Assembly: GCA_905250115.1 (NCBI GenBank)
Contig: CAJNOI010000084.1
Location: forward strand, 338,582-402,581
Direction of reading: 5' to 3'
DNA: 64,000 nt
Source: Adineta steineri
Taxonomy: Eukaryota; Rotifera; Eurotatoria; Adinetida; Adinetidae
Every line of letters starts with the position of its first letter. Within the stretch, counting starts at the first letter, position 1. This document shows, piece by piece, positions 34,543 to 52,368 of the stretch. A program made the translations under genes and the position numbers. The notes below the pieces were generated by a model. The model was not told where the DNA came from, did not search any database, and saw nothing but the letters and a program-made list of their open reading frames with translations.

Positions 34543-37500
34543 TTATGCTCGTTTTACTGTATTTTCAGTTGCTTGAGCAATTGTTAATAATTTATCACCT
34601 CCAGATTTTAACACGGTAACTGTTGTTGTTGTCTTAGATGGAATACCAGTTGTTGGTGTTGATACTGTTGAACCCGTTGTTCCTTTATTTTTAGCATTTG
34701 ATTTAGCTGGCTTTTGTCGGTTTGCAATTTCTTCTAAATCTGCACGCATTTCATCATCGAATGCGTTACTTGTTTGTTCTTCACGCCAATATGTATAAAC
34801 TGAATAGGTTTCACTTGCAGAAAATGAATCCATTGGTGGAAATAAAAGATCAACTATTTCATGTAAATTTTTATATCTTTAAAATTATAAAAGAAAATAT
34901 ATTTAATAGTAAGAAAAAAATATGAATTAAACATACGAAGATAAAACTTGAGATATTTTTTGTCGGACAACTTCACCACGTGGATTTATTGTATAAATAC
35001 GCGTCACCGGTATTCCAACAGCAGTATAAGCCCATTGATCCTGGAATAGATTTATATTTAAAACGTCTTGTTAAAAGAATATAAATAGTATTCAAGAAAA
35101 ACTTACATTAATTCGATTACCAAAACCAGCATAGAATGGATTTGTACCAGGAAAAAGACTAGCAATATTTTTTAAACATTCGATTTTAAAATCTTCAGGT
35201 TTCTTTAAAATAACTTCTCTAAAATAATAAATATATATATAGAAAAAAATCAGTTAATTATAATTGAATAAACAAACCGATAGAATGCAGTCATTAATGT
35301 ATCAGGTGAAATAAGTAACGGTCCAACAGGTAATTCTCTGTTAGACTGTTTAACTTTCTTTAAATAATTTCTTGTTATTTGACTTTGTCCAATGGCACGT
35401 GCTGATAAATATATAAATTGATAACCATTTTCTTGAATAGCATTGAAAAATTCTGCGATACCATCATGTGACCAATCTCCACCAAGTAATGGAATAATAT
35501 GACCCAAAACATCGGATCTATAAATATATATAAGATTTGATTTTTTTGATAATTAAAAATAAATTTTTTTACTTAGTTACGGTTCCATCAATATCAGAAA
35601 TAACAAATTTTGTCATATGATCAAAGAAGAATATATTTGATTCAACTGTTGTTGTACCTTGTAATGCTGTTGTAACACTAAATTCAACTTTATTTTGACC
35701 TAATTTAAGATTTAAACGTTTCAATTGATCAGATGAAAGTATCATAGTCTTTTTCAACACTGTTTGATGAGAAGAATGTGTTGATGGTGATCGTTGTTTT
35801 TGTTGAGCTTTTTCTTGTTCAATTTTAGCTGTTAATTTTCGTACTTCACTATCTTCTTGTTCACTATCATTATCCGTTTTACTAGAAATTAGAAGACAAA
35901 CAAGAAGGTTTTATTAATAGAAAATAAATGAGTTAATTTACGAAGTTTTCTCTGATTTAGAATTATCATTTAAATTTGTATGATTTAAAATTGAAGGTGT
36001 TATTTCAGATTTTGCAGCTACAGCAATTACATCTGTTGTTGTTATTGGTGTTGTTACTTTCGATGTGTCATTTTTCATATCCGACTATATCACATAGCAA
36101 AAATTAATAAAATACAAAACGAAACATTTTCTTTTAGTTACTTACTTTTTTACCATAAAATGGTAACCACCAACCGCCTCCTTTTGTAGGTGGTTTTGTT
36201 TGTGCCATATGTTTATCTTGTAATTGTTCGATTGTTTCAACGGGTAATGGTTTATGAAATATACTTGTTGATGTTATAAGTGCTGAAGCAACATTCCAAT
36301 TATAATATCTAAAGAATAAGATTAGAATTTCATTTTTATCGATGAAAATAAACTATGACGTACTTTCCGCCAATGCGTACAACTAGATTTGGATCATTAA
36401 TAATAGCTGGATTACTAGCAAATGATTCGAAAGAAACAAGATGGGCATTGAATATTTCATCAGTAATTGAAGATTGTTTATTGATATTACCACAGAGTGA
36501 TAATTGAGCATCACCAAGTAGACAACTAAATATAAAATAATCTTATGAATTATTACTATCTAAGTTTATGTATTGTTCTTATATAGGAATGAGAATTTAG
36601 ATAACAATCCTACGAGAGTTTGTAATGCTGAACTTTCTAGCTTATTATGAAATCTCACATAAGAAAGTATAAAAATTTTAGGTAGACGCCACCTAACTGT
36701 GTTTTGTCTAAGTCTCGTATTTTTGGTGGGCGCTGCCCACAGTGGAGGGTCCGGAATTTTGAGAGAGAGGGGCGATACCTGAGTAGGGGGAGGGGCGATT
36801 CCGGCTAAAACTATTTTTGAGTCCAGTCAAAGTAGTGTGAACCTATTTTTTCCTTTACTTCTGTTGTAAAAAATCAAAAAAAAGTTCGGAAGGGGGAGAT
36901 GGAGGCGATTGCCCCTCCCCCCCTCCCGTCTTAAATCTGTCACTGGTCACCCACTCAGCCCATTTATTAGACAAAACACTGCAATAAATTATTCTATCTC
37001 TAAAACTAAATATTAATTTTATTTTCTACATACGAAGCTTCGTTTTCTCGAAATGGTGATTGTGGTATTGAATTTCCTGTTCCAGATTCTTGATCATCAT
37101 CATTCGTTGTTCGTTGGTGATTTTGATGATAATCCCTATATTAAATTTTTTTTTAAAAAAAGAATCAATAAAAATATAAACTTACAATTGAGGTAAATAA
37201 CGTGATCGATCGGCGCATCGATTGCTTGTAATATCATCTAGATATATACCTTCTTTTGGTGAAGCTTTTTTCGATGATGGCCAAAAATATCTGAAAACAC
37301 TACGTCGTTGTTCAGGTAATTCACCCCATTTCCATTGCCAACCAACACTTGGTGGTTGTTGAGAAGGTTTATCTAATTCATATTCAGTATCTGATTTTGG
37401 ACTTGTTGGTCGTGGTGATATAGCACTATAAAAATAAAAGAATGCGTTTCTAAGTTTATAAAACAAATATTTTACGTTTCATATGATGATGTTGGTGAAT

Positions 37501-38863
37501 AAGGTTCATGTGCATAAAAGTCATTTGTATGATCATCTGATTGACTAATACGAGTTGTATTTGGATTTATCATTCCACCTAATGGTGCTGATTGAGATAA
37601 ATTGGAACTATTTAATATATCTAATTGTTCATTAAGTTTTGGTGATTCATATGTTTGTTCAATAACAAGTGGATTTGATGAATTTCTTGTTAAATTTCCA
37701 TGATTTTCATCATTATTATCGAAATCATTTAAATTGAGAGTTTTTGGTCGACTATCAATACTATTAAAACGGCTACGTGCATCAGCAAATGGCATAAATT
37801 CTGAATCATGTTGATATATAAACATATCATTTTCACTTGCACTACGTTTACGTAAAAATTTAATTGGTGAATGAACTTTATTATTTGTATCAGTAGTTGT
37901 TGTTACAGGTGTTGAATCTCGTTTATGTGTTCGTGAACGACGTTTAAATGATGCAAAAGGTCTATCTGGTTCATCATCTTCACTTGCTTGTCGATGAAGT
38001 TGATCAAAACGATGTACTAATCGTCGTTTTGGACGACGTCGTGATGATATAATTGTATTTGAATGTATTACATCAATATTTATCGTTGGTTTTTCTTTTT
38101 CATAAGCATATTCTTCTCGTGGTTGATGATTTTCAATAGCTTTTTGTTCATCAAGTTGTTTATTAATTATTTGTGGTGAACAATCAATATTTGTTAAATG
38201 TTTATGAGTATTCATATCTGGATATAATGATAAAGAATTATCCGGATCAAGAAATGTATGTGAATCTGATGGATCCAAATGACGTATTGGTCCAATAACA
38301 GGTGTATTCTAAATATCAATATGAATTATTTAACATATTTATTTCTATTAACATACAATATTTTCTTCAATAAAGACAGCTTCACCGGCTTCACCCAGTT
38401 GCATATATAAATCTTCAATGGGAATATCATTTATTGTAATATATACCTAAATATAGAGTATCAAATAATTGAAAAAGTCTGCATGAATAAATTATAATTC
38501 TCCTATAATATATTTTTAAATTATTTAATAGATTAAATATAAATCTTGATTTTTTAATTAGAATAGGTTAGTTTATAAAAGATTTATTAAGTATGTTAAT
38601 TCAACATAGCTACTAATTCAGATAATGTTGTATTTACTTTATTTTGTAAACTTTGTAAAACACCTAATTTCCCAAAACGAACATGAAACGGTGTGCAACG
38701 AAGTGTTCCATCTTCTTGTTTAACAACAATAATATCAATAGCACCTATAAAAATAAAATTGTTTTCATTTAATTAAAAAAATGTTCAAAATATATCTACC
38801 ATTAAGTGTAGATGGATTGATCTTTTTATAAGCAGTTGAAAATGCCGAAAAGATTGCATTCAT
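34543..38863 (-). CDS. LPIN: Lipin, Mg2+-dependent phosphatidate phosphatase
   Basis: Converts phosphatidate to diacylglycerol in glycerolipid synthesis; lipins shuttle between cytosol, ER membrane and nucleus. Start at 38863 gives [20 protein letters not shown], then [18 protein letters not shown] and [12 protein letters not shown], the N-lip domain. A further exon has the GEAVFIEE motif. A disordered middle holds basic clusters (RRRPKRR near 38035 and KRRSR near 37950) that could act as nuclear localisation signals, and many Ser residues. The C-lip domain has the catalytic DIDGT (35585-35599 region), the continuation [15 protein letters not shown], and [10 protein letters not shown]. Stop at 34543. 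One intron (36526-37033) carries a GC-rich insertion with inverted ends. N-lip and C-lip motifs are all present, so the enzyme is probably active. Confidence 0.93.
36699..36979. mobile_element. MITE-like insertion with 13-bp inverted ends in a lipin intron
   Basis: GTGTTTTGTCTAA at 36699-36711 is mirrored by TTAGACAAAACAC at 36967-36979. The interior contains G-rich and C-rich tracts (near 36770-36795 and 36890-36930) that stand out in this AT-rich window. No coding frame. Superfamily not determined. Confidence 0.6.
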
Positions 38864-40444
38864 TTTTATTTATTAATAATGATTTTATAATATTTAAAAA
38901 TTGAACTAAAAAAGAAAAAGACTACGATATGTATCATGTGATAATTATGCAATACAATGACTCATAAGTGACACGTATTGTTAAATGTTTTACTTGTGAA
39001 AGAAAAGGTAAATGTATGTAAAATAGATGTACAAAAAATCCTTTTGCGAGATTAACAAAACGTCAATGTCACCGACGATAAGAAGAAAAAAAAGAATGTT
39101 TGATATACCTTCCTATTCACTCAGATATTTTTATTTAATGACGATGAAGGCTACTCATGAAATGTACCTTGTCATATAAAAGAAACGGAGAAAGAATGAT
39201 TGCAAGGTCTAATTGGCATATGAAAAGTAAATGCATAAAAAGGAAAAAAAAAGAAAGAATAGTTCGAGTATCGAAGAAAAACATAAATACAATGTTTGAA
39301 GCCATATGTTCCTCTTTCAGTACTCGATCATATAAATGATGTCTATGAAAAATAAACAATCATACCCAAAAGTTATTGATCTGCATAAAGAGCAACGGGT
39401 CACTGTTAATCAATAAAAAGAAAATAAATCTAAAAAAAACAATAATTATATGATTTGTTATATATTTCAACATAACAATAAAAGTATATATATATATATA
39501 TTGCGATCACATGATACGTCAATTATTTGCATAGAGAGATAAGAAGTAACAATGTGTCTATAGTTTCATTATCAAAAATAAGAAAGATAATCGAACAATC
39601 TATTTCTATCGGAAAAGATATTTTCAAAAAAATATTTATCTAGAACAGCAGTTTTTTTTGCTCGTATTCATTTGTTATTATATGCAATATAGCATAAAAT
39701 ATAAAAATCAGATTTTAATCATCTGAAAACGATGAATTCTGTCTTATTTCAGATGCTAATGAAAGATTTGAAATATATTTTCTTTCCTTCCACTTAAAAT
39801 TATTCATACTTCCTAGAATTAAGTCATGGTTTATTAAAAAATAATGGACTTCATTTATTCTGACTAATTTATAAACATAATTTTCGATGATTAGTATAGA
39901 GAATATTTCTTCGGGAAATTAAAGAATTGTTTAGACACATAGCATTTATTTTATGAAGAAAAACAGATGGAGAATTTACAAGATTGACTAACGGAAAAGA
40001 GAGGTAGAAGCTTTTAATACTTATGCATACAGATTTAATCTAACATCAAAAATACTAACTATAGTAATATCTGACGACTTATATATACTCACTGACCTAT
40101 TAGTAATATTTGTCGCAAACAAGGATAAAAGCGTAAAGTGTATGTGTAGTCAAGGGTTGTTTTAATAAATAAAAAGACGGATGTGAGAGTGCGCGTTGTC
40201 GATAAAAGAAAGAAAGTGTGGAATATATCAAGTGACATAAATGTTTGATTTTTATTATTCATAATGGACAAAAAAACCCAGTATGAAAAGAATGATTAGT
40301 CATTAGTAAACTTGTTTACCTTAAACCTAAGATATTATATCAAACAATAAAAAAGAATAGTTTTTTCCAACCAAATAGATTGGATATCGTTTTTTTTTCG
40401 TCTAATAGAAAAAAAACTAACTATGTACAAATTTGAATCACAGA
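38864..40444. other. Intergenic, AT-rich, with (TA)n tract
   Basis: This is upstream of lipin and downstream of PIG-K. A TA dinucleotide tract occurs near 39484-39501. Short frames on both strands have no recognisable content. Confidence 0.55.
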
Positions 40445-42359
40445 TTAGTCCAATATTGGCATTTGTGAAATATAAGTAAATTCTTGTTTTGATTCATCTT
40501 GTTTATCGAATGTTTGATTTAAAGTTGAATTAATAATAATATTATCTAATAATTGACTATTTAACATCACAATTTCTGTTCGTCGAACATTTCCAATAAA
40601 ATCAGTTAAAAGTGTTTTATGATAATCACGTTTGGTAAATAAATCAGTTCGCCATGTTACTTCCGATATACATAAATGTTTTGGACAACAATGAAAAAAA
40701 TCATTAATTGTTTTTTGTGAATCTTGTTTTAATTTTTCAAGAAATTCAAGTGCATAATATGTAAAACGATCAATAACATATACACCAATTTTCGGATCAA
40801 CATGATGTGATAAAGAATCTTCACCACGTTTTGATGATCCAACAGCTAAGATATTTGGTGAATAAAACTTTTCAAATAATGTTGCCGCTTGACATGTATC
40901 AACAACGAAAAATAATTCATGATAACGTTTTTTACGCCACATTTGTTCAATAACATCAGCTAATTCAACAGCAGATATTTCTTCATTATCTTGAAATTTA
41001 AGAAAACCATCACCACCATGACCGGTCATATAGATAAATATATTTGAACTTTCATCAGAGAGGAGACGTTTTGATACCGGTGTTACTTCTGGTAAACGAT
41101 TAGTTAATACACGTACAAAATTTTCAACAGTTACATCATAACCACGATAATCAACTTCAACATCATCACCATAAACATTTATTTGTTCAGCAACATTATT
41201 AAAGATTTCAGCTGGACGTGGATTACGAGGATTACATGCCATATCATCAGCTAACATTAGGATTATATTTGAATCAGGTATACCTAAAATAAAAGAATAG
41301 AAAAATCATTCATCAATTATATTGTCTGAAGAAATAATAAATGACTAAGTTCATCAGGAATGCAAAATGAAAAGAATATAATTAATCAAATATCTACATT
41401 TAGGATATATAAGACATTGTCATTGTTAGATAAAATACATAAATCATAATGTCAGGATATATTGATTAATCTATTCACCAAACTTGAATCTTTATGAATG
41501 CAAGAAAGCATTCAGATCAAGATTAAGTATCACGCTTGTAGAAAAACAATTATTAATCGTTATCAAAGTCTATCATAAGTAAACTAGACTTCTGACAGTG
41601 TAACAGATGTTTTGTATCTATCAGAAAGAAAAACAAATGTGCATCAATATCTTCTCGGTAAGTTATAATTCTAATGAATTCCTTATGCAAATAATCTTCA
41701 ACACTTATTAATTATTTTTACTGAAAGTTTATTACAAACTATAATGAATATTGTTTGAACATGTCGGTTTCGATTAAAATCAATTCAGTTCTATTTCACT
41801 ATTTAGTTCTAGAGGAATTAGTAAAAATGGAGAAATATATATATATATCAGTATAAAAGATATGCTTAGAAAGAAGAAGAAAAAAGATTCCGAAAAATCT
41901 TTGAGGAGTTGAATTTCATCGCTCTCATAATTAGGAACAGAAGACCGAGAGGAAATAGAACTTAACCAATTAACAACTATTTCAACGACTGATTGATTAG
42001 GTACAAATCTCTTACATCTTCTTAAACATTTTACTGAAAAATGACCTTCGATCCAACATTGTCTATGTACGTTTAGGTCGGCTTTTTCGATCAACAATAT
42101 TCCATCAGTCGAATTAGCACTTATGCTTAGTTTTAATTACATTTACTATAATATTAAAATTCTTACCGAGTCTTTTAACACTTCGATAAATAGAAAGTAC
42201 ATTAGCAACATGTCGATAATTAAACCAAAATCGAGATGTATCAACAAGAATTGCCCAATTATTAGTATGACGTGTTGTTGATTCAGCAAATTTTTCAAAT
42301 GGATCAAGAGCAGAAGTAAAACAAAATAATAGCACCGTTAAAAAATATCGAAGAAACAT
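40445..42359 (-). CDS. PIGK: PIG-K / GPI8, catalytic subunit of GPI transamidase, without C-terminal membrane anchor
   Basis: Two exons, 42167-42359 and 40445-41283, joined in phase within RLG|IPDSNIILMLADDMAC. The N terminus (MFLRYFLTVLLFCFTSALD) is a signal peptide. The caspase-like C13 domain follows, with the catalytic His in YMTGHGGDGFLKF and the nucleophile Cys in VVDTCQAATLFEKFYSPN. The enzyme cuts C-terminal signals in the ER and attaches GPI. The protein aligns with human PIG-K to about the stretch before its juxtamembrane segment, then ends at ISQMPILD, so the C-terminal membrane helix of the human protein is missing. The 883-bp intron is long for this window. The start is fixed by the signal peptide. 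Confidence 0.93.
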
Positions 42360-44275
42360 CTAAATAAAAATAAATCAATAATTTTCTTTTCTATAAACAG
42401 TTTAATAAGAAAAATAATCGTTCATATATAGTAAATTCTTATTGATATTCGAGAAAAACAAATCAATACATTTCTCTTTATTTTTACTAAATAAAATATT
42501 TGTTTATTTATTTGTTTCTACTTAGAAAACATTATATAGTCTATCACAAAAAATTATGATCGAACGACAGACATGAACATCATCATTATATATGTAACCA
42601 ATCATAAAACTTTGATAGACCTTCATATATTTACAGTGATAGAAGTCAATGTTATCGACCAATGAAATGATCCGAAAGATGACAGACGTTGGCCTGATAA
42701 CTGCACTATAGTCATTGTACTCTTTCACTTATAGAAAATAAAAAATATGAAAGAAAAAGTATAGTAACATAACATAACAAAAGAAAATGATTATATGCTA
42801 ATAATAACATGCAACGAATGATAAAGAAAACGCCTGCTTCTATAAATTGTATTCTTGTTGGGTTGGATAAAAATAAGACATGACCTTTTCAATTGAATGT
42901 CTGAATAATATTGATTGTGATTTCGACATTTTACATCGACAATGCTTATGAATCAATTTATATCTTGTTATTTACTTAAGTGCCTTCGTTTTTTCTTCAA
43001 TGGCTCAATAGTTTTGATTTAGAAAATATATAAAAATAATTCTATGCTAAATAATAATAATAATAAGACGAAAAAGTTGTGATTGAGGTTTTTTAAGAGA
43101 ACTTGTAATTATGTCTTCTTTCTATTCATTTTATTAAGAAATGATTTTTCATGGCTTTCTTTTTTTTTGTGTTTTATCAATAACGAGTTTTTCATTCTCT
43201 GGAGAATTATTCTTTCTACTCAAAGCTCATGAGAACATATTCTTATTTTTTTCAATTGAATAATTTCATAAATATTACAAGATTAACAAGAAGAGAACTG
43301 AAAATTGAATAGATAAATTTCTATTCAGGTAAGTTCAATGGACTTCAACTAACATTGAAAATTTCATATTGAATAAGAATTTTCTTTAATCGATTAAATT
43401 TCACACTTTTGTCTTTTGCATTTAAAGGGACATATATAACAATGTCCATTATAGTTATATCGAAAGGCGAGCACGTGAACGATAATCGATTAGATCTGTT
43501 ACAGTTGAATAAGTTTCTTCTTTCCCGTTTTACGTAAAAACAAAAAAATTATTGATCACATTTTGATTTTAACACATCGAGACATATTCTATTCGATACA
43601 AAACAAACAGAATTTATGTATGTATTTCTTTTTTTTCAATAAATTTTAAATGAATCTCAGAATCGAAGAGAAATGACGTCCATATACTAATATTATTACA
43701 CCGTATGTATTTGTCAATGAGCATACTGGTTGGATCTGAAATATATGTTTGTATTTTGTCCAAGTTCTTCTTTTTCATGGCCATATTGCGGTTTATGTCA
43801 AATGTTAACTTTAAAAATATTCTTATTCGATCATTTCATGTAGTTTACTTTGCCTGAAGAAGACGAAGAAACTAATTAAATTATAAATAAAACACTTGAA
43901 ATTCGTGTATGTAGTTAATACTACAAAAATAGTCATACTCAAATCAACATATTTTCTTTTTTTTTAAATAAATCATAACATCTATGACCTTTGTGCGTGT
44001 AAGTATATTTATAATTGTGCAGTTTTTAGTATTATTTTTTTGAAAGAAGAAATACATATATATTTAATGTTCTCTTTTCGATATGCATAGTCACATTTAA
44101 AAAGTGACGTCAAGAACAGTTGACACATTACATAGTCTGATAGAAGTTATAACAAGAGATGATACATATAATTATTGCGTCATCGATTTTGATATACTAA
44201 GCTTCTATTATTATAGTCATACAAAAATATCTTTGTAGAAATATTCAGTATATCTTATCATATTTTAATTTTAAG
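42360..44275. other. Intergenic, AT-rich
   Basis: This lies between the divergent starts of PIG-K (-) and the ABCC transporter (+). No domain-bearing frame is seen; a 68-codon frame on the - strand at 42522-42728 has no support. Confidence 0.55.
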
Positions 44276-49493
<5,218 letters not shown>

Positions 49494-49632
49494 AAAATTT
49501 TATGTTTAATATGAACAGTATTATTTTTTAAATAGTTGCAATTTTCTTATCAGTATATAGTATATAAATTAAATAAACAAGCACTCGTCGATCTGAAACA
49601 CTAAAATCGAATTAAGATACAAAACGAGCGAT

Positions 49633-49700
49633 TCATGAATGTGGGGTGTGAGTGTGGGTACGAAAACAGGTGAATACTCACGCCCACAACGAAATTCATG
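49633..49700. repeat. GT/CA-arm hairpin element, copy 2
   Basis: CATGAAT plus TGTGGGGTGTGAGTGTGGG is mirrored by ACTCACGCCCACAA plus ATTCATG. The arms form an imperfect stem. Confidence 0.6.
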
Positions 49701-49813
49701 TTAAAAGAAGTAGGAAAAAAAATCGTTTTTAAGTCCATGTGACATTCATCAAGTATATTTTTCACTTTTTATAGTACTTTTCTATTTCTGAAAGCATATT
49801 ATATTAATTTTGT

Positions 49814-49870
49814 TGTCTGTGAGTGTGTGAGTATCGAATGATGCAATAACTACACACAAATCCACATCCT
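49814..49870. repeat. GT/CA-arm hairpin element, copy 3
   Basis: GTCTGTGAGTGTGTGAGTAT is opposed by ACTACACACAAATCCACATC about 12 bp further on. Imperfect inverted arms of the same composition as copy 2. Confidence 0.5.
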
Positions 49871-50192
49871 CAATAAAACGGAATAAGACTGAATATTATT
49901 TAGTGACAAATTTTTATTGCTTAAGAAGCATGTTTTATGTTTTTTTATTATACTCTTCAGTTAATAATATGAACTACGTCAATGAATTACTTCACAACGG
50001 AAAGCAAACACTTTTTATTGTTAAAACGTCATAAGTAACACACATAGATAACGTTTGCATAGCGTCATTCTGTTTATCGTAGCAACTATCATTTAATGAC
50101 GTATATCTCAAGATTCTTTTCTGACCATCTATTTAAAGTTATATATATATATATAACTAAACATTAATATCAGTTTAAATATAAAAGTAACT

Positions 50193-52368
50193 ATGATAGT
50201 GCATTTGATACTCTTATTTGTTGGCCTTGTGTCATTGGGACAAACATCTATTCTTCAATGTAATTTCGAAACACCTTGTCAAGACTTTACTCTTGATCGT
50301 AATTGGGGTGTGACTGATGGACTTCATCCATTACCCATTGATCATGATCATACATTGAATACAACATCTGGTCATTATGTATTTTATAATCCACAAAGTT
50401 CACCAAAATTCCAATTAGCAGAGATTAAAACAAACACTTGGTTAGAATTACCAACTGATCGAGCTGTGTGTTTTCAAATGTGGTATTATACATCTTCTCT
50501 TGACTTTCCATTTAATATTCAACTTGTACAAGGTAACGATGAACAACTAACACGAATTGTAGCTTCTATTCCTGGTAAAGATCCGTCAATAAATGATTGG
50601 ACACAAATTAAAATTACATTACCAGCTGAAAAGTTTAAAGTATTTATTCGATTGAATACTACAACTGGATCATTAGCTTTCGATGATTTTTTAGTTGATT
50701 ATTGTGATGAACCGCATCCACCACCATCAAAAACATTATTTTCTTGTGATTTTGAATCATCTTGCATCGATGATTTTATTTCTCTATCGGATTATCCATA
50801 TCAATGGTCAGTTATTCAAGCAAGTGATGCTATTAAAAAAGAAAGTGATGCACCTTCTATTGATAATACATTTGGTAATGCATCAGGACATTATGCGTGG
50901 TTAGCTAATTATAATTTGATTGAACCAGGAAAAGTTGGATATTTAGCCATGAAAAAACCTATTCATATCACTTCAGATGAATCATTTTGTCTAAATCTTA
51001 ATTATTATTTGTATGGTCGAGCGACATCAAGTAATCTTTTAGTTTATACTTGGACATCAGGGGCATCTGATGAATTGCAAGTTATTTGGCCAAATCGAAA
51101 TTCTGGACATGCCATGTAAATATTTCAACATTAAAAAAAATCATCTCTTATCAATATCTTTATTTATCTTATAGATACACAAAAAATCAATGGTAAGTGT
51201 CTTAAATAATAATCATATCAAATCAATCGATACATAAGGATTTTTTATAAAGTTCCAATACTTAAGTTTAGTCAATTCAGTATTGAAGGTGAGATAAGAT
51301 TTAAATGAATAAAACCAAAAAATATGCTTTACTCTCATTGATTTTTAAATCCATAATAAAGTATGACAACGGATTACTAGTTATCAGATAGATTTGAAAG
51401 AATCCATTTTATTGATGTTTAACATGTTTCTGAATAGGAATTGGGGTATTATAAATCTACCTATTGGTGATTACACAATTCTTTTTCGAATGGACAGTAC
51501 TGATATTATTCAAAGCTCATTTGCTTTGGATGACATTAAAATAACTTCATGTGCTTATCCACCAACACAATTATTACCGTACAATTCGATATTATCCTTT
51601 GTATGTAATTTTGATGATTTAACAATATGCAATATGGCCAATACTGATGATTTTAAACCACCTTCATTCAATTTTAGTGTAGTTACGGGTGATACTGTAC
51701 CTAATAAAGAATTAGGACCTAATCGTGATCATACTAGCAATTCTTCATCTGGTGGTTTTGTCTATTGGAATCAACAACTACCATTTACTTCAAGTGATAC
51801 TGGTTTTATTCGCCCAGAAAAAAGAATCGAACAAAATTTCGGTATGTGTATTCGATTTGCTTATTATGTCAAATCATCGACAATGAATAAAAATGGAACA
51901 ACATTATTGTTAAGAGCAGGTGGATGTTACGGAAAAGAAATGTGGACTAATTCGTTGGATGATAGTTTAGGATGGCAAGTAGTAATGATACCTGTTGAAA
52001 AATATGCTTGTATGGAAAGATTCTATTTTCGTGTGACTCAAACAGTACCAGTTGCCGTCTCAGTTGCTTTTGATGATATTGAAATCGCTCAATGTCCTTC
52101 ATTTGATCCAACGACAACTACAACTATATCAACATCAATACCAACAACTTTCACTACTCAAACTACGACGATAAGCACGATTATCAGTACATCAACAATA
52201 CAAACAACTACTTCATCATTATCCACAACAAGTGAAATGTCAACAACAACAACAACAACAACAACATCATCTACATCAAGCAAAGCTGTACACTTACTGT
52301 CTATGAAATATATTTATTTGATGAGTTTTATTTTGTTGAAATTGTTTTCACGATTATGTTTTGAGTAA
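50193..52368 (+). CDS. Three-MAM protein with mucin stalk and GPI-type C terminus
   Basis: Exons are 50193-51115, 51175-51192 (18 nt) and 51438-52368; the phases agree (2, then 2). A signal peptide (MIVHLILLFVGLVSLGQTS) is followed by three MAM-like domains. Each opens with a C(N/D)F(E/D) strand motif (CNFETPC, CDFESSC, CNFDDLTIC) and ends with an FDD/LDD motif plus Cys (LAFDDFLVDYC, FALDDIKITSC, VAFDDIEIAQC). A Thr/Ser-rich stalk of about 60 residues follows, then a C-terminal hydrophobic run (YIYLMSFILLKLF) with a short tail, a typical GPI-attachment signal. It is probably an O-glycosylated adhesion protein at the outer cell surface. Its substrate status for GPI transamidase is inferred. 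Confidence 0.83.
51175..51192 (+). other. 18-nt microexon inside MAM domain 2
   Basis: It has a CTTATAG acceptor and a GTAAGT donor. Inclusion joins NSGHAIYTKNQWNWGIINL across three exons, restoring the expected MAM strand order. The next acceptor is GAATAG before 51438. Confidence 0.65.

Larger units (their letters stand above)
49494..50192. other. Intergenic with two hairpin elements and an AT-rich promoter region
   Basis: It holds hairpin copies 2 and 3 (listed separately). Just before the MAM gene there is a TATATA run near 50140-50155 and TATAAA-like ATATAAA at about 50180, close to the ATG. Confidence 0.5.

Noticed and set aside
41780-42097. 105-codon - strand frame within the PIG-K intron
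   Set aside because: It has some balanced composition but ends in an AT-derived Phe/Ile tail, shows no recognised domain, and sits wholly inside an intron with correct splice borders. A retained-intron product cannot be excluded.
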